Shown: positions 35,161 to 47,380 of the stretch, in pieces | Numbering within the stretch: position 1 is the first letter of the stretch | How the letters are laid out: each line of letters opens with the position of its first letter | DNA from: Sesamum alatum | Taxonomy: Eukaryota; Streptophyta; Magnoliopsida; Lamiales; Pedaliaceae | Assembly: GCA_034509735.1 (NCBI GenBank) | Contig: JACGWO010000003.1 | Span: forward strand, 3,720,001-3,784,000 | Length of the DNA stretch: 64,000 nucleotides | Direction: 5' to 3' | Notes under the pieces: model-generated | Told to the model about the DNA's origin: nothing | The model's database searches: none | The model's input: the letters and a program-made list of their open reading frames with translations, nothing else | Translations under genes and position numbers: made by a program

Positions 35161-35571
35161 TACATAGCAGCTTCAGAAGCTGCCAAAGAAGCGGTTTGGA
35201 TGAGAAACGACATCCAAGAGTTCGGTATGGTGCCTAGCATCGATGAGCCCGTTGTCATCTTTTGTGATAACAACGGAGCAATAACGAAAGCAAAGGAACC
35301 GAGATCCCATCACCGTTCCAAACACATTCTTAGACGCTACCACCTTCTAAGACAAATGGTAGGAAGAGGTGACGTTCGGATGGATCGAGTCAACTCAGCA
35401 GACAACACAGCAGATCCGCTGACAAAGCCTATGTCGCAGAGCGCTCATACGCAACATCTTGAGAAGATGGGGATTAGGCATATGGGCGATTGGCTTAAGG
35501 TCAAGTGGGAGATTGTTAGAATTGGTGACAATGTAGCCAATCTTGGTAGGCGAATTGTAACCTATGTCTGA
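35150..35571 (+). pseudogene. Family B RNase H C-terminal part
   Basis: AEYIAASEAAKEAVW, then FCDNNGAITKAKEPRSHH, then DNTADPLTKPMSQ, in the order normal for copia RNase H and very close to family A (1864-2160). The open frame runs a short way into the 3' LTR. Only the second half of the domain is present. Confidence 0.85.
35505..35513 (+). other. Polypurine tract of family B
   Basis: Purine-rich GTGGGAGAT directly before the LTR start TGTTAGAATTGG, as in family A. Confidence 0.85.
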
Positions 35572-37479
35572 ACAATTTCGAAGTTTTAATAAATCCTTAA
35601 TGAATAAGAAGTGAAATTCATTTGGCACGTACTTTATTTGTGTTCACTTTATTTGCTTTATAACTGTTCACTACGCAAACAAAGCCCATTGACTGAAATC
35701 GCATTTCGGGGACTAGGACTACGCTTGGAGGTAGGTCCATGAAATCAGTTCCGCCGAATCAGTTTGGAAATCTCCAAGTCAAGGAATCTCGAAATTGGGT
35801 ACCATCCCCTTGAGACTTGCACTAAGCATTTGTTGTCGTATTTCATCGACGGGTGACGAGGGTCGTCTAAGCAATGCTAGTGGGTTGGCCTGCTGGGGAG
35901 CGACTGACTGAGGTGACTTGCAGGAACCGTCTTACGGAAGACCTTGAGTAGGGTCGCTTAGGTATGACGTGTGTTCTCGGTTCCAACGGTACAGGTCAAG
36001 TCCTTTGACTTGAGGAATTGCTGAGTTTACCTGTACATCGGGGCTGTATCTTAGGTATGGTGAGAGATTGCCGAAATGCACTTGAGTAGTCATAAGCCAT
36101 ATCTAGTGCAGCTCCGGTGTACAAAGTGACAGTAGTTTCCAAGAAAGGATCTGTCTCCTGTGAAAAGGTGTTGACAGTTATATCTCACAAATACTCTGTG
36201 TCTTGTCCCTAAAACCTGTGGCCACAGTAACTGAACAGAAGAGAAGGTTTCCCTTGCAGCGTTTAGTAGAGGACACTCATTATCCGTGCCCTAGACCCTA
36301 AGTGGTCAGATCGTAGACGGAAGGATAGATGTACTGTAGAGCCTAAATGTTCATCCCCGTATATTCACCTAGTCTCTAGTGCCATGGATCGTTGCTAGAC
36401 GGCCACCCATGGTGACGGGCGGATTCTAGGAATCCAACCAATTCTAGCTGAAGGTGAACCTAAAGAGTCACACACAATCCGCACACATAACGTATTTAAT
36501 TTGGAATTAAATATTTGGAGAAATTGAGCAATTGAATTGGATTTAATCGGGTCCTTATTTTCTTGGGAAGAATTAATTCCTTTTATTAGATAAAAGGGAT
36601 TTATTTAATAAATTAGATTTATTAGAGATTAATTTAATGAGCTTGGAATAAATATTTATATTTAATATATTTATTTATTTATTACCCTTTGGAGTATTTA
36701 AATGGGATTTAAATATTCCATTAAATTAAATCAATGGTTGAGATTAAAGGGAGGAATCAATGGCTAAGATTGATTTGACCAAGAAGCTAGAACTTGACTA
36801 GGATTTGACTAGGTCAAATCCTACTCATGGAGAAGTCTTCAAAGTGTTGGAAACTAGAAGAGGAATAGGATTCCTCCTCTATAAATACTCCTAAGTATAC
36901 ACTTTGAAAAAGATGATGAATCTTGAAACACACACACACACACACTACTCGTCTCCCTCCCTCTCCCTCTCGGCCGCGCCTCTCTCCTCCTCTTCCAAGA
37001 AATATCTTTTCTTATTCTTTTGTTTTGACAATTGAACATCAAGGAGGATTGATCTCGTTAATCAATAACGTTTGATCGATCCGTCCTCTCCAAAACTACA
37101 CTTGTTCTTTCGTTAGCACGAAGATCAAGATACGTGGGCGGATTGCGTGTACGAATTAGAGGGTCTCCTATACAAGATCTTGGAGCAAAACGGGGGAACA
37201 ATGCGAGTACCGGTTAGAAGACGAAATCGACAATTGGTAGGTTTCCGGTTTATGATTTTCGTCCCTGTTTCTTTTAAACCCTATGGCCTCCATGATTATT
37301 TTATATGTTTTATTATTCATGAGATACACCGAACGCCCGAGAGTTACAAGGGAACACCCGTTGAACGCATTTATTCTATATATATTAATGCATGTTTAAA
37401 TTCTTGAAATTTATATTATACCGCACTTCCGCATTCGCGCTACTCCCGAGATGATCCACACGCCTACCCTAGGCTTTCA
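35514..37479 (+). repeat. Family B 3' LTR, complete (1966 bp)
   Basis: Starts TGTTAGAATT after the polypurine tract and ends CTTTCA at 37479. TATAAATA at 36880-36887 and a CA-repeat at about 36930-36945. No coding content; the small ORFs are not conserved in family A LTRs. Confidence 0.9.
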
Positions 37480-38800
37480 GGTAATATATATTATTAATAG
37501 CAAATTCACGCGGTCTACAAATTGTGATCGGTTATTTTGTTCTAAAAGGTTGAGGTGGAGGAGGTGCATCATTATATAGGTAATAATGAAACCACTGAAA
37601 CTATGACATTGTTGTTCTTTTAGCATATTGTATATTAGTTATGAATAGATTAATTATACATATTTTGAGGTGTTTATAATTAATACTAAGGAACAACACT
37701 GTGGAATGCATGGGTTGAAATGCCCATGCAGTTATGCATTATATAATATAACGTATTTAATTCGCCATATGAATTCGGTGTACATTAGACGATCAAACTA
37801 CAACATATCGAAGACATGATTAAGACTACAAGGATAACCCTTTCTAGACGCGAAAATTGTTATCATTATATGGATCAAAGATGTCATTATGATATGCCAG
37901 TGACAACATTACAACTCGTCACTATATCGTGACTATAAGAACCATTACTAAAAGTTTTAGTCATAATTAATAGTTTTGTCACTATAACTTATTCTTTTAG
38001 CCACATGCAATTCTTGTCACTAGATCCTAATGCTTTAGCACATATACGTGATGTCACTATATCCAATTTTTTTGCCACATATGATTTTCGTCACTCTAAC
38101 CTAATATTTTTGCCACATATAAATTTTGTCATAGTACAACATTTTAGCCACATACAAATCTTATCACAAGAACTAGATACTTTAGCCTTATATAATACTC
38201 GTCACTAAATTCAATATTTTTCTAGTCACAACCAATTTAGTCCCGACAAAAATTTTAGATCGTCATTGTACATATAAAGTGCAAAATATATTTTTATCTT
38301 ATTAACGATCATGTATTGACAAAAACCATCGTGACTATATGTTCATTTATAGTGACAAAGTTTAAATTAATTTAGTGATAATCTCCTATAATCGATTTAT
38401 CTTGTATTTAAATTTTTTATTTAGTTATTGATCCAGTGAAAATTAATAATCTGATCACTTCATGAAACAAAGAATAAAACCAAAAGAAGTATATATTGAA
38501 GTTGTCTCTATATCATAGAGAAAGAGTTTAGAATTGAATATTTACAACGTGAAACTAAAGGAAAAAAGAAATAAGCACAAGCATCAACCCTCTTAAGTAC
38601 ATGTTGAGCTTCAATTCAGCCAAAAATCTAAAATGATATAATTACATTCTAAAGCATCCATATATAATATATAAAACTAAAATTATCAAAAAAATGTGCA
38701 TCAAAAGTTTACGAAATTTTAGTTCTAAAAAAAAAACTTCTAAATTAACTCATTCGGAAAAAAAAAAAAAGGAAAGAAGTACTGAAACTAGAATTACGAG
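37480..38800. other. AT-rich stretch with subterminal-type repeats
   Basis: No gene. From about 37915 to 38260 short motifs recur: variants of TTTTAGCCACATA and GTCACTATA alternate eight or more times. Such clusters are usual in the last few hundred bases of CACTA elements, and the broken TNPA-like gene follows on the right. I could not find a terminal CACTA, so the outer end of that element may be lost. Confidence 0.5.
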
Positions 38801-39562
38801 TAACTTACATTAGTCGGTGGATGAATTGACCAACTATGCTCAAGTTCTGGATGATGGTAGAAAGTTGACTTTTGAGAATAGCTTGAACTTGTTGATTATT
38901 GTCTTGGGACACTAATGCATGTAGGCGTCCAGACATCTCCTTGTTATTTTTTTTTATTTTTTATTTTTGATTGACTCCAAACATTCTCTATCTTCTTAAA
39001 CTTGTTTTATCAATTCTTCATTCTCTTTTATCGATTCATCATTGATCCTTTCTCCTCTTTTAGAAGGTGGCTTCAAGTGATCCCCACAACCACATAGTCC
39101 ACTTGATTTTTTTGGGTCAAGAACTTTTATGAAAGCTTCATCCTCCGTCATTAGTTATGGGCCTGCCTCACTTGCTTGACTTTGCAATCGAGTTATGATC
39201 TCCTACAGATTAAGTTTAGTTTTAATATAGTATAATCTGTTAGTAAGACTGCTACTTCGAGTCACTTACATAAACTTCTCCTGAAGTTCGATTGACCCAA
39301 CCATTCTTCTTGTTACTATATCGAGTTTTTCTCCAAGTAGCAGTTCATGTTGGCTCTTGCTCTGAATAAAACATATAAAAGATGAGAAACGAATATTATT
39401 AATGATTAAAGTACAAACTAAGCTAAAAGAAAATACATCTTCATAGCGATACTAGGCAATGGGTTTTCTTCCACAAGTATGAGACAACTTCAACTTTTTG
39501 TGATTCTCTTTGTTTCTATCACTAATTTTCTGTATTTAGTTGTTATTTATACTATATATCTA

Positions 39563-39851
39563 TCTATATTACATATTAAGGAATAGCACATCTTTGGTGT
39601 CTCTCCCTTTTTTGGTCTTTTTTTATTTAATTTATTTTTGTATTTTCTCATCTAACTTCCAACTCTCTCATCATCTTTTAATAGTTATTTTTTTAATTTT
39701 TGTTCATATTTTTTTATCACCATTTTCTTATAGATTTAATATTATTTATTATTTTGTATATAATTTATTAAATAACAAATTTATAAATACTTTATTTTTT
39801 AAATAGTACTATAGAAATTGCACACACATAGGATGGACCACAAATTACTAG
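39563..39851. mobile_element. Possible small non-autonomous Helitron
   Basis: Starts TCTATATTAC after an A and ends ACTAG before a T, which follows the A|TC...CTAG|T rule of Helitrons. 289 bp, T-rich, lying between the NKENHKK exon and the next upstream exon, i.e. in an intron. I see no clear hairpin before CTAG, so this is tentative. Confidence 0.35.
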
Positions 39852-40053
39852 TTTACATTAAGATTCAATATGATATCTTAAAAAAAAAAAAAAAGAAAAA
39901 AAAAGGTATTGAAGCCAATTTTCTCATATCACAACTGAGGTAATGCACTCGATCCTATAGATTTCAAACTCGAAAATGAGAGAAAAATTTGTCAAAACAT
40001 TACTAGACAAAAGCTAGCTTTTCCTACATAGTATATCAACATATGAGCAAGCA

Positions 40054-40057
<4 letters not shown>

Positions 40058-40092
<35 letters not shown>
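40058..40092. repeat. Poly-A run
   Basis: About 33 A in a row with flanking A-rich sequence, in a likely intron of the TNPA-like gene. No retrotransposed body is attached on the left side that I can recognise. Confidence 0.8.
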
Positions 40093-40094
<2 letters not shown>

Positions 40095-41233
40095 AAAAAG
40101 TCACATGACTAAATTTAAATGAAACTAAATCAGATAACAGAGAGAAAAGGAATATACAATCATTTCTGCATTAGATGATTTTTCAAATATATAATTTCAA
40201 AGTAGTTAATCAATTTCTTCCAATCTTCTTCACGTACTCCATTAGGAGGATTGTGCCATATCTCCTCCTTATACATGTTGCTAAGGTAATACATATATAA
40301 CTTGTATCGATAGCTATGATATTGCTGCTTCAATTGCTCCGAAACAATTTTTTGCACTTCGAAACTATCTTCAGGATTAAACTTTTGCTGCAAAGTTCAT
40401 GTGCACAAAAAAAAAAAAAAGAAATCTTAATTTATGACCTTTTTTGCAGAACATAAAAATCAATCAACCAAAGTCCCCTTATCTTCATTGCCAACCACAT
40501 TTTCTTCTTGCTATGTATGGGAATATCTTTCCAATGTGTATTGAAGAGGTGTGTGTTGCATAAGTACAACACAAGCCTCATTCTTAAAATCCTTTGCATT
40601 GTCGTCGGCAACCCGCCTACATCTTGGATGAATAGTAACTTCTAGGTTTTTATCTTACTCCTTTTCTTTTCAACTGAGTTATCTCTCTTCCTTTCTTGCT
40701 AGATGCCACTAAATCGAGTTGCCATCTCACAAGCTAATTTTCTAAAAAAAAATAAAATAATAATCAACTCAATATGAAATAACAATATCAATTTATATGA
40801 AGCCAATAGAATGAATAAACATGAAAGTATTTAAATTATTTTTTTACAAACCATTACTAGTCGTATCAATTTGGTCTATATTTGTTAATTGGTGAATTAC
40901 AATGACCTGCCCTAAGATTTGACATAATTACGAATACTCTCTTATTTTTAAAAAAATTACAAATATCCTATAAGGTTTGTAACTGCCTAAGAAACAATCC
41001 GTTTTCATCCATTTTTATGGGTGAACTGACCAAAATGCCCTTATGCAAATTGAATTATTTTTTTATTAGTTTTTAAATTTTTTTGATTTTTTTTGGACTG
41101 AAAGGCGAACGAAGAAATTTCTTATATTTTTACACAGATGAGCAATCATGTAATTTGGCTTTGCTGATTTTTCAACAATTAAAAAATATATCAACGGCAA
41201 AATGGACAATTTCAGGATTTTGGTTAAAAATTA

Positions 41234-44200
41234 TGGTTAATTACACTAACCTCCCCTACTACTATGGGAATATACAAATTCCCCCCTCTTACTATGAAAA
41301 GTACAGATTCGCCCCCCTGACTAACAGGTGTTAGTCAAATTACGGTATGTGCTAAAATGATCATTTTGCCCTCATTTATAAAACTAAAATTAATTCAATA
41401 AACTTGAAAAAAGAAGTGGACCAAAATATCTTCAAGTATTTTCTTTCCAAATTATAAGCTTTATTTTCTATAAAATAATATAATTTCAACAAAATTTACA
41501 AGCTTTGATGATTGTCAGGAAGAAATTAATGTCACAATATACACATATAATATATGTGATTAAAAAAATATTATACCAATATACTAAAAGTTAGGTATAA
41601 TTGCACTCCCCTCCCTTGAGGTTTGGTAGAAATACACATAGACCCCTTGTGTTTTGGAAAAGTACACCTAGTACCCTTTCTTTTATTTCCATCCAGCAAA
41701 TAGATCCTTCAATTAATAAAATTGATAAAATTTGCTGACATCAATAGAAAAATTGAATGAAAATCTATTTTTGTCCTTGGTTGATTTATTGCAAGTCAAA
41801 TAAATAAATATATTTTTTTTTTATCAAACTACCCTTATACTATAGCACCCTCTAACGGCACTACGACTATATCTCCCATAAATATCACACTTAATGTAAA
41901 CTCTGTTTATATATGTAATTATGCACATAATCCAGTCTCTTATGAGTTTATATACACGTAGTCTCATCATCACAACAAGCATAATTATCGTCTCATCCCC
42001 AAAATCATATATATATCAAGTACGACAAAAATGGAACTTTTATATTGAGTTCACATGACATTCTTGCTTGTAATCCAAAATGAGACTTCTATTTCTATTT
42101 ACGATGAGGGGAAAATGGTATATTGGCCCGACCTGACTAGAATGCAAAACGTGGACCTAGCTGTCTTGAGTAGGCACAACAAAATGTACCCCTGAAAATA
42201 TTAGCAGAGGAATGAGCCTGAAACTCAATAAGTAAATAACCGACATCAACTATATACGCACCTCAAATATAGCTTCAACAAGACAACAACAAGTAACGTA
42301 TATAAAATATAATCAATTGATCAAACACATATCATTTCACTTCTCCACGTAGTCATCTCATAACAAGACAATCAATCAAACTCGCCTTTTCCAGAAAGGT
42401 GACATAGTATTTTTCTCCACCACTCAACCTCACTTTTCATCTCGTACTCTTTAAATGAATCCTCTTGACACGCCACACGGCTTAACAATCTCATTTCGCA
42501 TCATAGCTCTTCATATCGCATCAAACTCTTTTTATTTCGTATCATAGCTCTTTTCACATCGCATCATAGCTCTTTTTATTTTATTTTGCCACACAGGCTA
42601 TTCAACAACATCAAGGGGTATTCATATCATAATTATATTCAGTTTCCATCACTCCCTCATTTCCACATATAACCGTTCTTATAAGTAACTAGCAACATAA
42701 AACCACATAGCAACATATTTCATGTACAAGCACATAACAGTGATATCATACAACCTATGGAATATCTCAATAGGTTTCCTCATTTCACTTTCATGACATA
42801 ATCGTTTCAAAGTAATTATCAACCACTCATATAGGTTTAAAAAGATTAGTTCCAGCATAAATCATAAGCTCACATAAAAGTAATATCATCAAGAAATGAA
42901 ACATATATAGATAATACGAATTATTTATGTACACAATACCAAAAGGAAAAAAGAACATATATAGGCAACACTAATTATTTACTTACCTCGATCTTATACA
43001 GATTTAGTTAGCAAATATGGAGTCGTGCGATCCTCTACTTTATCCTCGTGTCCTATCATAAGGTATAATACGTATAGTCAATATCTAGAATGTTAATTTT
43101 TAAATAAAATATTAAATAATATTTATATATTTTCATCAATCTCTCAGTATTTCATTTCTATCAAAATTAATATATTCGTTCCATTTCTTTAAAATAATTA
43201 AGCAATCTAGCTTCCCATATATATATATATATATATGATTTGTCAATTAACTCATAAAAATCTATTTAATTAAACCCCTCATCTTATTATAGTTACTATT
43301 CTTAATAATAATTTTTGGATTACAATTCTCAAAACTCTTATATTCCTTTCTAATAAATGTAATACTTTCAGATTTAACATTCTAATATTTCTCAAATATA
43401 ATTTTCTATTATCCCTATCTAATTTTTTTTATCAAGTTCTCAAATATAATTTTCACTCCGATTAAACTATGTCAATCAATTATAGAAATAATTAAATTTA
43501 CTAAATTAAGTAGTTTAAGTCATTAATTATAACACCCCTAATTCAATTAGGACATTTAACCAAGAGCTAATTTATAAATACTCAAATTTATAAAATTTTT
43601 CGGTTAAATATTAAATCGAATAGTGTAAATTACATTTAGTAAATGCACTAATTAAATAATAGTAATATATTAATTAATAAATAATTTATAACGCTTATCG
43701 GTTTAATCACACCTCCAACTATGTGTTTGTGTGTGCAAGCTTTGTGTATGTGTTAATGTATAATGTTTGTGTGTGTGTAAACAAATATATTAAAGGCACA
43801 AGTATGGGGGGGAGCACTTGGCCCCCAATTTCAATTGATATAAATATTATTCTTTTTATTTTTTTAATTTATTAAACTTTTTCAAAGTATCTATTATGGT
43901 TCTTCTAGTTTTCTTAATTAATATAATTTTCTCTCAAAGATTATATAAAACAACAATTCACTCCGTTCAAGTCTTAATATGATCATAATTTAATCTATAA
44001 TTTATCTAATAATTAATAAAATTTCTTAAATAATTACAATTTAATCCCATAATTATATATTAAAATTGGTGGACGTCACATATACATTTCACACACTTAT
44101 GCATGTGATTTTATTCTTATAATTAGATTAAATCATACGAATAAATAGTGTAATATATTTAACATATTATTATATTAAATACTTATTAATTAATAAATAA

Positions 44201-44757
44201 ATTAGATTGGTCAAAATAAATTTAGCTCTTAAAATATATATACACTATTTTTTTTATTTTGAACATATTTATACACTATAAAACTATATATATATACACT
44301 ATATTATGTTAACTAAATATTCTAGAAGACATACATTCTGATAACTCAATCGTACAAACATGATCACTATGATAACATAAATATAGTATTTACATTCCTT
44401 GTGATATTTTAATAATAGCGAAATATATTTCCTGCAATTTTGTCTTTTTAGTCTAAAGCGTTTGTTTATTTCTACACATATAGGGTGCTGATTTGGTCGT
44501 TTTCCTCTTTCAAATTTAATGTTCTTTTCAAGTTGTTTTTAGCCACATATTATGGGTAGAAAGGTAAATTTGATTACTTTCATTAGGGGGTCTTTACATC
44601 TTTTTATAATCAGGGATACTAGGTGTAATTTTTCAAACCACAGGAGGTATACGTGTAATTACACCAAACCTTAGGGGGGGAAGTGTAATTTTCATAGTAA
44701 GTGGGGAGAATTTGTATATTCCCATAGTAGTAGAAGAGGTCAGTGTAACTAAATTAC
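41234..44757. mobile_element. Second and third inverted-repeat layers inside the nest
   Basis: A second pair (left GGTTAATTACACTAACCTCC from 41235; inverted right end ATTTAGTTACACTGACCTC at about 44755) shares TACTACTATGGGAATATAC. A third pair follows: left from 41592 (TTGCACTCCCCTCCC, GGTTTGGTAGAAATACAC), right to about 44690 (AAACCTTAGGGGGGG). Each has its own run of C on one side and G on the other. They look like related elements inserted into one another, or one composite terminus; I see no clear duplication for the inner two. Confidence 0.55.
41841..44080 (-). repeat. Solo LTR, gypsy-like family G, copy 1 (2240 bp)
   Basis: Bounded by TATAC on both sides (41836-41840 and 44081-44085), a 5-bp duplication. 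On the minus strand it starts TGTGACGTCC and ends GGGTGCTATA, the last bases changed from the expected TACA. It matches 48836-50623 in inverted orientation over most of its length. There is no internal region, PBS or pol, so it is a recombined remnant. The terminus style suits Ty3/gypsy, but nothing proves the class. Confidence 0.8.
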
Positions 44758-45761
44758 ATACCTCAGGGGGATATTTGTAATTTTTGAATGAAAAGAGTAT
44801 TCGTATTTATGTAAAAGCTCAGAAAAGTCATTGTAGCTTACCCTTAGTTAATTTGGTTAGTTGTTCTTCAGTATCCACTTGTACTTGAGTTTGATCATTT
44901 ATGTCTTCACTGTCAAAAAAATTATCCAAAGTTATACGAAAAGGAAAGAAGAAATAATGAATTAACAACATTAATATAGTAAACAAAAATGCTAACTCAA
45001 AACTATTTAAAAAGGATTTATTACTAAATAAATGGATAAGTTTAAAACAATTCAACCTTGAATTGGATATTATATTAGAAAACCTATATTCCTAAAAAGG
45101 AATGGGTTGTACTATGTGGAGGAGCCAAAAATAATTGCAGCACATACAAGAAAAAAGAAAGAGGAGTAGGAAAAAAAATATACAAACAATTAGAAGGAAA
45201 TGAGATGTATTTAGTTTCCTCCAAGATTCCCTGACGAGTATCAAAAGTTACAGCCTTGAGTATGTCTCTCTTTATCATTACTTAGATACTTTGAGAATTC
45301 AGGATTTTAATAAGATAGTCAGATGAAATATTAATGGCAGGTAAGGCGAATTAAGTGTTCAAATAAGTCATTTCTCATACAACATACTGTATACACATTG
45401 CAACGAAAGAAAGAGAGACAAGCAACTATGACTATTTTATCAAAGGAAAATAGAGGCTAATATACATGTCCAATGATTATCAAACTATGGGTGTTCAATT
45501 GAAAATATATATATATATATATATAGATTTAGAGACTACTGTTGCACTTTGGATCATGAGAAACATATACGCTACAGCTTAGCTATAAGATTTTGACGAA
45601 AACTATAGTTCTTATATCCATTAAGAATCAGTTTTCGACTACTTTAAGTAGCAAAAATTAACTTAGGTTGGAGAAATCAAGTAACAGAAAGTAGATACAT
45701 ACCTTATGCACGCATCTGATTGCGAGTCGCCATTGAAGCAAGAGGAAAAGAATTGCTCCAT

Positions 45762-46724
45762 GAAAATTACAAGAATTATTTATTTGAAAAGAGATTGAAC
45801 GTACTGTTATAGGAGAAGAAGATCTAGCTTGGAGAAGAACTCTAGTTATTTAGATGATTAGATATATAGGAGTAGTTTTCTCTAGAAATGGGAGGGGATC
45901 GTGCCCATTTTTTTAGATCATTTGCCAGAGAATCATGCCCACACCAAAATAGTTTGGCTCTTGATTTTCCCGTCGTGTTTTTGCTAATTAATATTATTAA
46001 TTGTTGATATTAGTTATTTATCGTTTATAATATATATAGTTCTTTAATTAGAATAATTATTAAATTAATATATTTAATAACAAAAGAACAATAATATTAG
46101 TTTATAATAATATTTGGTCTATTTTGAGGTTAAAACTTGACAAATACTAGTTGGAGAACATTCTCGATGAGTGTGCGGAATTTAAAAAAAAGCCAACATC
46201 TATGAGTTTATTAAAAAAGATATTTAACTACAACACTGTCTTTATCATAATAGAATCAAAAAATTATTTTGTATTAAGGGTTGAAACACACTCAATATGT
46301 ATATATAATTTAAAATTTAATACTTTTTGTCTAATTAAATAAAAAAAATTAAAATTAAATAAATAATTGATAAAAAATGATAACATAAAATATATTAGAT
46401 ATGCACGAATAAAAGATTATTAAGAGATTTCAATTATCAAAAAAATTAATATCTTGTGAATGAATAAATATTTTTAAAGGGTACTTTTATCAATAAATAT
46501 TTTTCCACCCAAATTCGTTACTCTGAGAATCACATCTTTAATAATTATTATAAGTTTCTTAACATGTGAATTGATGATTTTATGAAATAATGTTCGCAAC
46601 ATATGTAAATATGGAGATGATTTTAATTGTTCAATAATTTGTTTACCACTTAGTATACTATTTATTTAAAAATAAACTTAATTAAAAACCTAAAGTTCAA
46701 ATAACGAACAATCATTTTATGAAC
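45762..46724. other. AT-rich stretch, no gene seen
   Basis: 45762-45860 would be the promoter and 5' UTR side of the TNPA-like gene. The rest is AT-rich, with short open frames not matching anything known. No terminal CACTA signal was found that could be the other end of that element. Confidence 0.5.
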
Positions 46725-47380
46725 TAAACCTACAAGAAACACTATTTACACTCTTTTATAATTGAATAGATGTTAATTGGTGTCGTCTCACAAATGTAAT
46801 TTGCATTGACTGGTACCCTCATTAGTAGACATATATATATGTACCAGTATTTCATTTTTCATATTTTTTGTATTTATCTAATTACTCTATTTCACTTTGC
46901 AAGTTCTTTTAATCATATTATATATGTTCTTAAATCATAATTACTTTCTTAGAGTAAATGCACTTTTGGTCCTACAACTTACACTACAAGAAAATACCAT
47001 GATAGCAACGACGCATTTTCCTTGCAAAATGATGAAATTTATTGCTAATTTACATTAGCAACGAATTTAGCAAGAAATATATTTACTTGTTAAATAGCTC
47101 GACGCTAATTTTAGCATCAAATATTTTCGTTGCTGATTTTGCTACAAAATTTACTAAGGAAAATATTCCTTGCTAACAAGTTAGCAAGGAATATTTTTGT
47201 TCCTGTTCATAGCAAGGAATAAAATTCGTTGCTGATTTTGTTACTTAAATATTGAAAATATTAAAATATCTAATGATTCAACAATGTATATATTCATTGC
47301 TAATATTAATTATAAAATTGAATTTCAATTATCATCAATATATTTTTTTTGTTGCTAATTTCATTACTAAAAAATACTTT

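Larger units (their letters stand above)
29762..37479 (+). mobile_element. Ty1/copia retrotransposon, family B, plus strand
   Basis: Order: 5' LTR (truncated, 29762-30887), PBS, leader with GC-rich block, gag, protease, integrase, RNase H, polypurine tract, 3' LTR (35514-37479). The whole reverse transcriptase is missing between the integrase and RNase H parts. Proteins resemble family A closely, so A and B are sister families. The surviving parts of the two LTRs differ at roughly 13 of 165 positions in one segment I compared, so this insertion is much older than element A. Confidence 0.9.
40891..44843. mobile_element. MULE-type element nest inserted in a TNPA-like exon
   Basis: Outer inverted repeats: 40891 starts GGTGAATTACAATGACCTGC and the right end, inverted, reads GGGTAAGCTACAATGAC, with both continuing to TACGAATACTC and TTACAAATATCC. 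Flanks TTTGTTAATT (40881-40890) and TTAGTTAATT (44844-44853) are a 10-base duplication with one mismatch, a MULE size. Taking out the element and one flank leaves the exon reading open. No transposase inside. Confidence 0.8.
38800..45761 (-). pseudogene. CACTA TNPA-like gene (Transposase_24), interrupted
   Basis: Minus-strand pieces in order: exon 1 45761-45703 (MEQFFSSCFNGDSQSDACI, GT donor at 45702); about 44910-44854 (EDINDQTQVQVDTEEQLTKL), continuing at 40880-40850 beyond a MULE insertion; about 40600-40440 (HWKDIPIHSKKKMW); 40393-40160 (NPPNGVREEDWKKLINYF); 39530-39440 (NKENHKKLKLSHTCGRKPIA); 39370-39270; and 39200-38850 (TEDEAFIKVLDPKKSSGLCGCG). The W..I, PP..V..W..L, NK.N....HT.G and EAF..V..G spacing is that of plant Ptta/En/Spm transposases, TNPA-like DNA-binding partners of CACTA movement. 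Stops in the last part plus the insertion make it inactive. Confidence 0.78.

Noticed and set aside
37960..38230. Short spaced repeats as a CRISPR-like array
   Set aside because: Repeats are degenerate, spacers short and AT-rich, and the context is plant nuclear DNA; CACTA subterminal repeats fit better.
39540..39806. 88-codon hydrophobic plus-strand frame, membrane-protein-like
   Set aside because: Phe/Leu/Ile content follows from a T-rich segment in a probable intron or Helitron; no start context or homology.
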